This document shows positions 21,523 to 28,248 of a DNA stretch of 64,000 nucleotides, in pieces. A program made the position numbers and the translations under genes. This stretch comes from Streptomyces sp. IMTB 2501 (GTDB taxonomy: Bacteria; Actinomycetota; Actinomycetes; Streptomycetales; Streptomycetaceae). How positions within the stretch are numbered: the first letter of the stretch is position 1; every line of letters starts with the position of its first letter. Below the pieces are notes generated by a model. That model searched no databases. It had not been told where the DNA came from and saw nothing but the letters and a program-made list of their open reading frames with translations. Location of the stretch: positions 1 to 64,000 of the forward strand of contig NZ_MQUS01000020.1 in the NCBI RefSeq assembly GCF_001953885.1. Reading direction: 5' to 3'.

Positions 21523-22053
21523 TCAGGCCGCGGGGGTGTCGTCCTCGGCTGGTTCGTCTTGAGCCGTCAGGCCGGCCACCCACAAGGGCATCAGCCAGTG
21601 CACTGCGAGGACGGCGATGAGCGCTGGTGCGGTGTACGTCGTCGGGGCATGACCGATTGTCGCGCCCGTGACCAACAGGCCGACGGCGGTTGCGGCGAGG
21701 AGCAGGGTCATCATCCGGTGGGAGCAGGCCTGTACCCGCGCGCGTTCGGCCAGTTGCCGTTCATCCAGCGCTCGTCCGCGCAGTTCGAGCAGGCCACGGG
21801 TGGCCGCATTGATCGCTCCGGTCGCGACCATCCATGGCAGCAGCAGCACCACCATGACGACGACGGCCCAGATCGGTTTGCTCTCCGTGAGGGAGCTGTA
21901 GGCCATGAGGGCGCCGATTGCTGCCGTCAGTACCAGGTGCGCGGCGACGACCGAGCGGCGACGGGCGGCCGTGGCGTACAGGGGCCGGCCTCGGCGATCG
22001 TTCATCAGCCGCAGCATGCTGCGGTCGTAGCGCGTGAGCGGCGTCGTGGTCAT
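21523..22053 (-). CDS. Small integral membrane protein of an XRE/membrane pair
   Basis: A 176-aa protein with four hydrophobic segments (two near residues 36-80: VVAAHLVLTAAIGALMAY and WAVVVMVVLLLPWMVATGA; two near 115-165). Its ATG overlaps the stop of the upstream HTH gene (ATGA at 22053-22050). Such XRE + membrane-protein pairs are common in Gram-positive bacteria; the role is unknown. Confidence 0.75.
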   Translation of the reverse strand: MTTTPLTRYDRSMLRLMNDRRGRPLYATAARRRSVVAAHLVLTAAIGALMAYSSLTESKPIWAVVVMVVLLLPWMVATGAINAATRGLLELRGRALDERQLAERARVQACSHRMMTLLLAATAVGLLVTGATIGHAPTTYTAPALIAVLAVHWLMPLWVAGLTAQDEPAEDDTPAA

Positions 22054-22298
22054 GACGTTTTCCTCCCGTAGATCTCATCCGTGAGCGGCCGGAACGGTTC
22101 GAGCGAGAACAGCGCCTCCACCGGCAGCTCGAAGAACCTCGCGATCTTCAGTGCCAGGTCGAGGCTCGGGTTGTACTGCCCCCGCTCGATGTAGCCGATG
22201 GTCTGGTAGTGCGCTCCCACCGCTTCAGCCAGGCTCTGCCGCGACACCTTCCGCTCGGCGCGCACCATGGCCAACCTGTTGTGTACCTGCTCGCTCAT
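22050..22298 (-). CDS. Small XRE-family DNA-binding protein
   Basis: An 82-aa Cro/CI-type HTH: NRLAMVRAERKVSRQSLAEAV, then YQTIGYIERGQYNPSLDLAL, then ARFFELPVEALF. It matches the short YozG-like regulators that accompany a membrane protein gene. The AT-rich region just upstream (22299-22335, with GTATAAGAACTACTAC) is the likely promoter and operator. Confidence 0.88.
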   Translation of the reverse strand: MSEQVHNRLAMVRAERKVSRQSLAEAVGAHYQTIGYIERGQYNPSLDLALKIARFFELPVEALFSLEPFRPLTDEIYGRKTS

Positions 22299-22494
22299 GT
22301 ATAAGAACTACTACATCTTGAGAGAGAAGTGCAACACTCGCAGGGAGGGTCGGTTGGGCCTGGCGCGAAGACCAGAGGGGCGGTCGCGCATCAGAACACA
22401 GACCTGCGCCAGCTGCGGACAATTGGGAGCGGTTTGGGCGCCGAGCTGGGCGAACGGACGGTTCCTGGCTTCGGCAGGCTGGGCCGCATTCACC

Positions 22495-22542
22495 GTGGTT
22501 CCCCGCTGTTCCCCGCTCGATCTGGTGCGATTGTGGTGCGGC
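22495..22542. repeat. Arm-site-like repeat, copy 2
   Basis: GTGGTTCCCCGCTGTTCCCC followed by GCTCGATCTGGTGCGATTGT and GGTGCGGC. It has two GTTCCCCG units followed by two TGGTGCG units, paralleling copy 1 at 21219-21265. Confidence 0.4.
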
Positions 22543-22546
22543 GTGC

Positions 22547-22864
22547 TCAGTGACGGAAGTCGGGTATCGGCTCGATGACTTCACCCCGGGCATGATCGCT
22601 CCGCGGGTTGCTTTCCATTCCGAGGCGTGCGGCGACGACGTCGTGAACCTGGTCGTCGAGCTTGCCTTCCTCCAGATCGCTGAGCGCGGCTGCGTAGTTG
22701 GTGGAGTGGCAGACACCAGCGGCGCGCAGCTTGCATGCAAGAGCTCCGGGCGTGCGACTGGCAAGAGCCCTGCGTCGCGCTTTCAATGCGCTCCAACGAG
22801 TGTCTTGCACCAAAGTCCGGCGCTCCGAGACAGTGTCGCCGCGCTGGTTCAGTGCGGTGTTCAT
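22547..22864 (-). CDS. Hypothetical protein, 105 aa
   Basis: Starts MNTALNQRGDTVSERRTL; ends at TGA 22547. It is charged and helical with no membrane segment. Third-position GC is lower than in core genes (codons such as GCA, ACT and TTG are frequent), consistent with transferred DNA. No family recognised. The opposite strand is also open here, so the call is moderate. Confidence 0.5.
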   Translation of the reverse strand: MNTALNQRGDTVSERRTLVQDTRWSALKARRRALASRTPGALACKLRAAGVCHSTNYAAALSDLEEGKLDDQVHDVVAARLGMESNPRSDHARGEVIEPIPDFRH

Positions 22865-23039
22865 GGAGGTCACGCCCCTGATGCGCCGTTCTGGCGCGGG
22901 CAACGGCGCATCCCCGGACACGGCAACTACTTCAAGTCATAGATCGAATGCAAAGCGTCATTCATGCAGGTGAAGGGGATGACTCCAGCCGACTGAGGGC
23001 CGCAGCTGCTGCCCCGCTCAAGCAACTGAAAGGACACTC

Positions 23040-23624
23040 GTGAGCCACTTCTCGCGTGTTGCCAGGCGGGCCCTGGCCCTTGTGAGCGCCGCTCTCCTGT
23101 CCGGAGGGCTTGCCACGACGTCAGCCGCTGAAGCGCACGCCGCCGCAGCGTCGGAGATCATCATCATCGACGGCTACACCCAGACGGTGCGGGAGTCCGC
23201 GGGAACCCCCGTCACGTGTCCCACCAACCAAGTCCTGCTCGGCCGGGCGCACTACGGCGACGAGAACGGAAACACCACGTACTACTGCGGCCTCATCCTC
23301 ATCGACGGACAACAGGTCCAGGTGAGCGCGCCGAACTGGAGCTATTCCCAGAGGGAGAGCAACTCCTTCTTCGCGGCCCCGCCCAACGAGGTCCTGGTGG
23401 GGCGGCAGCATTCCGGCGACGAGAACGGCCCGACGAGGTACGCGGCCGCCTCTCTGTCTGCGTGGGGACGGCCGGTCGAACTGACCTCTTACCGCTGGAG
23501 CCCGGATCAGAGGGAAAGCAACAGCTACTCCAAGGCGGGCGAGTACGAGGTCCTGGTGGGGCGGCAGCACTCCGGCGACGAGAACGGCCCGACCCGCTAC
23601 CAGTACGCCCGCATCTCCGACTGA
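23040..23624 (+). CDS. Secreted protein with three HxGDENGxTxY repeats
   Basis: A 194-aa exported protein. The GTG start follows GAAAGGA. A Sec signal peptide (RVARRALALVSAALLSGG, Ala-rich cleavage region near residue 36) is clear. The mature part has three copies, about 50 residues apart, of VLxGRxHxGDENGxTxY near residues 65, 117 and 168, each preceded by a W/S-x-R/Q-ES-type segment. The first copy is flanked by two Cys. The acidic DENG core suggests metal or sugar binding, but no function is known. Confidence 0.8.
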   Translation: MSHFSRVARRALALVSAALLSGGLATTSAAEAHAAAASEIIIIDGYTQTVRESAGTPVTCPTNQVLLGRAHYGDENGNTTYYCGLILIDGQQVQVSAPNWSYSQRESNSFFAAPPNEVLVGRQHSGDENGPTRYAAASLSAWGRPVELTSYRWSPDQRESNSYSKAGEYEVLVGRQHSGDENGPTRYQYARISD

Positions 23625-23719
23625 CAGACGGCCCGCCGAGCACGGACCTGACACCATCGGTGCGGTAGCCGGTGCACGGCCGGGCGGTTGCCGTCAATCA
23701 CCGCCGCCAAAGCAAAAGC

Positions 23720-23753
23720 CAGAGGCCCTGTGGATCGCTCCACAGGGCCTCTG
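23720..23753 (-). terminator. Intrinsic terminator of the truncated tRNA
   Basis: A 15-bp perfect stem with TCGC loop, followed on the minus strand by a T-rich tail (GGCTTTTGCTTTGG). It lies 8 nt beyond the tRNA 3' end, so it is the tRNA gene's own terminator. Confidence 0.8.
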
Positions 23754-23760
23754 ATCTTCT

Positions 23761-23803
23761 GTGCCCGCGGCAGGATTCGAACCTGCGACCTTCTGATCCG
23801 TAG
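23761..23803 (-). pseudogene. 3' half of tRNA-Arg(ACG): att-site scar
   Basis: The minus strand reads from the anticodon loop (CTACGGA) through the 3' anticodon stem, variable loop, intact T-arm (GCAGG TTCGAAT CCTGC) and acceptor 3' strand CGCGGGC plus discriminator A. The 5' half is absent: the preceding bases do not pair with the anticodon stem or acceptor. A breakpoint in the anticodon loop is typical of tRNA attachment sites of actinobacterial integrative elements. Confidence 0.75.
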
Positions 23804-23936
23804 CTCTACAGAGATCAGTCGGGAGACGGTCATACAGGTCGCGCATCGGCCCCAAGGGGACGCTGCGGGTTGGGGCCGGTTGCCATGGTTGCTGTATCCG
23901 GCTGCTGTACATCAGGATCCTGGTGGGGGTGGCGGC

Positions 23937-24278
23937 ATGGAGCGGGAACTACTCGAACGGCTGCTGGTCGGCAACGACGAGGCGTCCGTGGCCGCTCTGG
24001 CTGCGCTCCGCTGCGGCGGTTCCCACGTGGTCTGGGACGGGACTGCACCTGCTGAGCCGCTCGCCCTTACCTATGGGCGTCGGCTGCGGCGCATGCGCCG
24101 CCGGGGCATCGAGACCATGAACCTGGAACGTGCGGTGGAGTTGCTCGGCCGGCATCAACAGCCGGTTCGCCTGGGGCAGATCGGAGCTGCTGATGGCTCC
24201 TGGACGTTCATGTTGTTTCTCAACGAGGACGGCAGCAGGCTGATCGCGTGCACCGGTGTTCGGCGGACCCGCAACTGA
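23937..24278 (+). CDS. Hypothetical protein, 113 aa
   Basis: A soluble protein starting MERELLERLLVGNDEASVAA after GGTGGGGGTGG. It ends in a beta-rich segment (SWTFMLFLNEDGSRLIACTG). No family recognised. It lies immediately beside the tRNA scar, so it may belong to the element that used that site. Confidence 0.6.
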   Translation: MERELLERLLVGNDEASVAALAALRCGGSHVVWDGTAPAEPLALTYGRRLRRMRRRGIETMNLERAVELLGRHQQPVRLGQIGAADGSWTFMLFLNEDGSRLIACTGVRRTRN

Positions 24279-24294
24279 CACGTCACACGTCCGT

Positions 24295-24324
24295 AGCGCC
24301 CTGCACCACACCGTGAAGGGCGCT
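24295..24324. terminator. Bidirectional hairpin between convergent genes
   Basis: AGCGCCCT (24295-24302) pairs with AGGGCGCT (24317-24324) between the stops of two convergent genes. Confidence 0.6.
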
Positions 24325-24327
24325 TCG

Positions 24328-24834
24328 TCATACGGGCATGGCCTGCGCGAACTCCCGCAGCACCGCGAAGTCGCCCGCGCGCAGCCCGAGTCGGGGATCG
24401 ACGTGATGGAGCAGGGCGGGGCCGGGATGACGGGCCCGGACGTACCGCGTGTCCGCCGGGCTCTGCTCGTCGTCCACCCACGCGAACGGGCGGCCCTCGG
24501 CGTACGCCACGATCGCCTCCGTCTTCCAGTGGACGCCGTCCGGGCGCACGGCGAACAGGCCGCTGCCGAAGTCGACGTACGGCAGGTCGCGGGGCAGGCC
24601 GACAACAGGTGCGATCCAGATGTTGGCCTCCTCCATCCAGCTCGTCGCCCAGCACAGGTCGTAGCCGAGCCCGAGCAGTGCCGGGCCGTGCTCCGGATTC
24701 AGCCAGACCCGCAGGGAGCGCCGGGAGTCCAACGGCACCCGGAGCGTCGTGTAGCCCTCGGGCCGCCGCTCCGGCCGCGCCGCGTACGGGTTGAGGGGGC
24801 CGTCGACGTCCAGGAACAGCAAGGGGCGACTCAC
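24328..24834 (-). CDS. HAD-like hypothetical protein
   Basis: A 168-aa protein starting with GTG. The N-terminus PLLFLDVDGPLNPYA carries a DxDG motif like the HAD nucleophile loop, and FAWVDDEQSPAD near residue 116 looks like the HAD motif IV acidic pair. CWATSWMEEAN supplies the motif II region. It is probably a small HAD-superfamily hydrolase; the substrate is unknown. Confidence 0.8.
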   Translation of the reverse strand: MSRPLLFLDVDGPLNPYAARPERRPEGYTTLRVPLDSRRSLRVWLNPEHGPALLGLGYDLCWATSWMEEANIWIAPVVGLPRDLPYVDFGSGLFAVRPDGVHWKTEAIVAYAEGRPFAWVDDEQSPADTRYVRARHPGPALLHHVDPRLGLRAGDFAVLREFAQAMPV

Positions 24835-24885
24835 GCGGACACCGTACGGCAGCCGGACGGCGAGCCGGTGTTCACCGGCCGCCGA

Positions 24886-25788
24886 TCAGGCCGCAGTGAG
24901 CGTCTCGTACCGCGCCAGCAGTTCGTCGTCCGCCTCGTGTCCGGCGGGCAGCAGCGGTGCGCGCACCGGGCCCCCGGGCAGGCCGAGGCGGGCGAGGAGG
25001 GCCTTGGCGGTGACCGTGCCCGGCAGGCCCGCGCCCATCATCGCCTCGATCAACGGCGTTGCGCGCAGCTGGAGTTCGGTCGCCCGGGCGGTGTCGCCGG
25101 CGTCGAAGGCGTCGAGGATCGCGGCGATGGCACCGGGGACGGCGTTCGCGACCGTGCTGATGCACCCGGCCGCGCCGATCGCGTACAGCGCCAGTACGTG
25201 CTCGTCGCAGCCCGCGTAGTACGCCAGGTCCGTCTGCGCCAGGACCTTCTGGGTGCCGAGGAAATCGTAGGAGCAGTCCTTGACGGCCACGATCCGCTCG
25301 TGCGCGGCCAGCCGGAGGATCGTCTCCGGCTCGATCCGGGTGCCGGTGCGGCCCGGGATGTCGTAGAGCATCACGGGCAGGCCGCTCGCGTCGGCGACCG
25401 TGCGGAAGTGCGTCTCCACCGCCTCCTGAGGCGGCCTGCTGTAGTACGGCGTCACCACCAGCACCCCGTCGGCGCCCGCCGCCTCGGCCGCGCGGGCCAG
25501 TTCGACGGTGTGCCGGGTGTCGGCGGTGCCCACGCCCGCGACCAGGGGCACCCGGTCCCCGACCGACTCGCGGACGGCGGCGATCAGCTCCGCCTTCTCC
25601 GTGTCCGTGGTGGTGGGTGACTCGCCGGTGGTGCCGCTCAGCACCAGGCCGTCGCAGCCCTCGGCCACCAGCCACGCGGCCAGCTTCCGGGCGCCGGCCA
25701 GGTCGAGGGCGCCCTCCTCGGTGAACGGCGTGATCATCGCGCAGAGAGTGCGGCCGAAGGGCCGCGCGGCCGTGCGTGTGCTCGTCAT
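24886..25788 (-). CDS. dapA: 4-hydroxy-tetrahydrodipicolinate synthase family protein
   Basis: A 300-aa class I aldolase-fold protein with the DHDPS signatures LVLSGTTGESPTT, the catalytic Tyr in LYDIPGRTGT and the Schiff-base Lys in IVAVKDCSYD. True DapA condenses pyruvate with aspartate semialdehyde in lysine/DAP synthesis. Its closeness to DapA rather than sugar-acid aldolases rests on GTTGE and the Tyr/Arg motif. An AT-rich upstream region (25800-25860) holds the promoter. Confidence 0.85.
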   Translation of the reverse strand: MTSTRTAARPFGRTLCAMITPFTEEGALDLAGARKLAAWLVAEGCDGLVLSGTTGESPTTTDTEKAELIAAVRESVGDRVPLVAGVGTADTRHTVELARAAEAAGADGVLVVTPYYSRPPQEAVETHFRTVADASGLPVMLYDIPGRTGTRIEPETILRLAAHERIVAVKDCSYDFLGTQKVLAQTDLAYYAGCDEHVLALYAIGAAGCISTVANAVPGAIAAILDAFDAGDTARATELQLRATPLIEAMMGAGLPGTVTAKALLARLGLPGGPVRAPLLPAGHEADDELLARYETLTAA

Positions 25789-25955
25789 GGGAGTAGTCTC
25801 GGCAACACGTCGATGAAGCTCTACTTAATTCTTCTACGAGATATACCTAAGCATTGCTGAGACGTTCGGGTGGCGGCCGAAGGCGCTGTGTCCAACTCGG
25901 CCCCTCATGGGTCACTATGGCCCAAGGGTCACCGACGTCCGTCATGGGAGGCACC

Positions 25956-26111
25956 ATGAAGCTCGGCAAGGCACTGGCCACCGGAGTCGCCGAGGAGCGG
26001 CCGCTCGTCCACGAAGAGGCCGTTCGCGAGGAGGGGACCCCGCTCCTGGAGGAGGCCGCCCGCGTCGAACCGGCCGAGCCGGCCCGCGAAGAGGTCCCGG
26101 CCGTCCGATGA
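25956..26111 (+). CDS. Small acidic hypothetical protein, 51 aa
   Basis: MKLGKALATGVAEERPLVHE followed by a Glu/Pro/Ala-rich tail. A good ribosome binding site (GGGAGG) lies 5 nt before the ATG, and its stop overlaps the next start (ATGA), which supports translation. Function unknown. Confidence 0.6.
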   Translation: MKLGKALATGVAEERPLVHEEAVREEGTPLLEEAARVEPAEPAREEVPAVR

Positions 26112-26791
26112 GACTGCGGCTCCCGGCGGAACGCCCGACGGAGCCGCCGACCGGATACAAGATCGCCCACCCGGTGCTGTCCCAGGACGGCACCCGGGCC
26201 GGGTTCACCGGTGTGTCGCTCGGCGGCGCGCTGCCGTACGGCGTGCTCGACGACGCTGCCTGCGTCTACGGCAGGCGGCACCGACCGCCCGCGCGCCTGT
26301 GCGACTGCGGCTTCCACTGCGTCCACGAGCGAGCCGCCGCCGAGGCCATGCTGTGCATCGCCGAGCACCGCGCGGCCCTCCTGCTGGAGGTCTCCGTGCT
26401 CGGCGCCTACATCCGCTTCGAGCGCGGCTTCCGTTACGCCCGGCAGCGGGTGCGCACCGCCACCGCCGGCCCGTGCGTCTGCGGCACCACCGCCGTCGCG
26501 CTCGCAGACGACGGCTGGGGCAGGCCCGGCTGGCGGGTCCTCGCCCCCGTCTGTGCCGGCTGTGTGTGCGGCCGTACGTCCGTCTCGCTCGCAGGCTTCG
26601 CCCGGCTGGCCGGGGACGGACTGCGGGTGGTGGCTCAGGGCGGTGGTGCGGGATTCCCGTCCGCCGGCTCTACGGCCGGTGCGGAGCCGGGCGTGCCCGA
26701 ACTCGTCGCGGAGGCAGCCCTGTTGCAGGCGCGCCTCGACTGGTTCCAGAGCCAGCTCGCCCGCCTCGGGGAACGGGGGGAACAGGGCTAG
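26108..26791 (+). CDS. Cysteine-rich hypothetical protein
   Basis: A 227-aa soluble protein with clustered cysteines: CDCGFHC near residue 64, CVCG near 124 and CAGCVCG near 151, plus isolated Cys. The spacing suggests a zinc or Fe-S site. No family recognised with confidence. It is translationally coupled to the 51-aa protein before it. Confidence 0.75.
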   Translation: MRLRLPAERPTEPPTGYKIAHPVLSQDGTRAGFTGVSLGGALPYGVLDDAACVYGRRHRPPARLCDCGFHCVHERAAAEAMLCIAEHRAALLLEVSVLGAYIRFERGFRYARQRVRTATAGPCVCGTTAVALADDGWGRPGWRVLAPVCAGCVCGRTSVSLAGFARLAGDGLRVVAQGGGAGFPSAGSTAGAEPGVPELVAEAALLQARLDWFQSQLARLGERGEQG

Positions 26792-26807
26792 CCGGAACAG
26801 CACTCCC

Positions 26808-26849
26808 TCACCGAAAACTCGATCCGTCTGGACAAAAAAAGTTTTCGGT
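26808..26849. promoter_or_regulatory. Perfect 11-bp inverted repeat upstream of ArsR-type gene
   Basis: CACCGAAAACT (26808-26818) and AGTTTTCGGTG (26839-26849) are separated by 20 bp. It ends 14 bp before the regulator start, so it is a likely autoregulatory operator; it could also act as a terminator for the gene upstream. Confidence 0.5.
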
Positions 26850-26863
26850 GGAAGGCTGAACGC

Positions 26864-27487
26864 ATGCTGGACGTGACCGTGATCGAGGACCCCGAGGCCG
26901 CCGCCGTGTCGCTGGACCCCATCAGGGCCCGGCTGCTCGCCGAGCTGGCCGCCGCACCCGCGTCGGCGGCGATGCTGGCCGGCAAGGTCGGACTGCCCCG
27001 GCAGAAGGTGAACTACCACCTGAAGGCGCTGGAGCGGCACGGCCTGGTCGAGCTGGCCGGAGAGCGCCGCAAGGGCAATGTCACCGAGCGGCTGATGCGC
27101 GCGACCGCCGCGTCGTACGTCATCTCGCCGGCCGCCCTGCCCGCCGTGCAGCCGGACCCGGACCGCTTCCGCGACCAGCTCTCGGCGCGCTGGCTGCTCG
27201 CGCTAGGCGCCCGCCTGGTACGGGACGTCGGCACGCTGATCACCGGCGCGGCGAGGGCCAGGAAGCGGCTGGCGACCTACGCCCTGGACGGCCAGGTCCG
27301 CTTCGCCTCCGCCGCCGACCGCGCGGCCTTCGTCCAGGAGCTGACGGCGGGCGTGAGCGCGCTGATCCGCAAGTACGACGCCCCCCACGCCGAGGACGGC
27401 CGCGACCACCGGATCGTCGTCGCCCTCCACCCCACGGTCAAGGACCCCGCGGTCGAGGACCGGCCCACCCCCGAACCACAGCAGTGA
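26864..27487 (+). CDS. ArsR-type winged-helix regulator
   Basis: A 207-aa protein with an HTH near residues 17-70 (LDPIRARLLAELAAAPASAA, QKVNYHLKALERHGLVELAG). No metal-binding cysteines. The C-terminal part is helical. It is coupled to the SRPBCC gene 14 nt downstream, the usual ArsR-AHSA1 arrangement in actinobacteria. Confidence 0.87.
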   Translation: MLDVTVIEDPEAAAVSLDPIRARLLAELAAAPASAAMLAGKVGLPRQKVNYHLKALERHGLVELAGERRKGNVTERLMRATAASYVISPAALPAVQPDPDRFRDQLSARWLLALGARLVRDVGTLITGAARARKRLATYALDGQVRFASAADRAAFVQELTAGVSALIRKYDAPHAEDGRDHRIVVALHPTVKDPAVEDRPTPEPQQ

Positions 27488-27501
27488 GCAGGAGCCCCAC
27501 C

Positions 27502-28239
27502 ATGTCCAAGGAATTCGAGATCGTCCGCGAGTTCGAGGTCGACGTCCCGCCCGAGAAGGTCTGGGAGGCGATCACCACCGGCACCGGCGCCTATCTGTGG
27601 CCGATGGACCCGCCCGAGCCCCGGGTCGGCGGCTCCGGACCCTTCGGATCGACCGTCACCGCCTGGGACCCGCCGCACCGCTACACCAACCGCAGCGAGG
27701 ACGTCGGATTCCCGACCCAGTCCCTGAACCAGCTCGACTACACCATCGAGCCCCGCGACGAGGGCCGCCGCGCCTGGGTGCGCTATGTGCACAGCGGCAT
27801 CTTCACCGACGACTGGAACAACCAGTACGACGGCGCGAGCAAGCACACCAACTTCTATCTGCACACCCTGTGCGAGTACCTCACACACTTCGCGCCGCGG
27901 CCGGTCACCTTCGCCCAGCTGCAGGGGCCCGCGGCCTCGGCGACCCGGGAGGCGCTCGCCGCCGCCGCGCACGCCCTCGGCCTCGCGGACGACGCGGCCG
28001 CCGGCACGAAGGCCGCCGTCCAGGGACCCGGCGGGCGGACCCTGGACGCCGTACTCGACTACCGGAACCCGTACTTCATCGGGCTGCGCACCGACAGCGC
28101 CCTCATCCGGTTCTTCGGGCGCGGCCCCTGGGGCGCCCCGCTCGGCATCAGCATCCACGACTTCGCGCCGGACGCCGACGCCGAGGCGAACGAGAGCGCG
28201 TGGCAGGCCTGGCTGAACCAGGTGTTCAGCCAGGCGTGA
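27502..28239 (+). CDS. SRPBCC/AHSA1-domain protein
   Basis: A 245-aa protein of the START-like/activator of Hsp90 ATPase-like fold: EIVREFEVDVPPEKVWEAI at the N-terminus, aromatic-rich strands near residues 50-115, and a helical C-terminal extension. Probably a small-ligand-binding protein whose expression is controlled by the preceding ArsR-type regulator. GGAGCC upstream supports the ATG at 27502. Confidence 0.82.
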   Translation: MSKEFEIVREFEVDVPPEKVWEAITTGTGAYLWPMDPPEPRVGGSGPFGSTVTAWDPPHRYTNRSEDVGFPTQSLNQLDYTIEPRDEGRRAWVRYVHSGIFTDDWNNQYDGASKHTNFYLHTLCEYLTHFAPRPVTFAQLQGPAASATREALAAAAHALGLADDAAAGTKAAVQGPGGRTLDAVLDYRNPYFIGLRTDSALIRFFGRGPWGAPLGISIHDFAPDADAEANESAWQAWLNQVFSQA

Positions 28240-28248
28240 CCACCCCGA

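Noticed and set aside
22550..22942. Plus-strand gene opposite the 105-aa hypothetical
   Set aside because: No ribosome binding site and less regular codon use than the minus-strand frame; kept out, though the choice is not certain.
23761..23850. Functional tRNA-Arg
   Set aside because: The 5' half (acceptor 5' strand, D-arm, 5' anticodon stem) is absent.
24886..25788. Sugar-acid lyase like the other two DHDPS homologues
   Set aside because: It keeps GTTGE and the YDIPGRTG tyrosine/arginine motif of true DapA, unlike the proteins at 45542 and 52159.
25789..25955. Lysine riboswitch before dapA homologue
   Set aside because: The upstream region is AT-rich, but no long conserved five-helix layout could be traced; only a small interrupted GTCTC/GAGAC pairing is seen.
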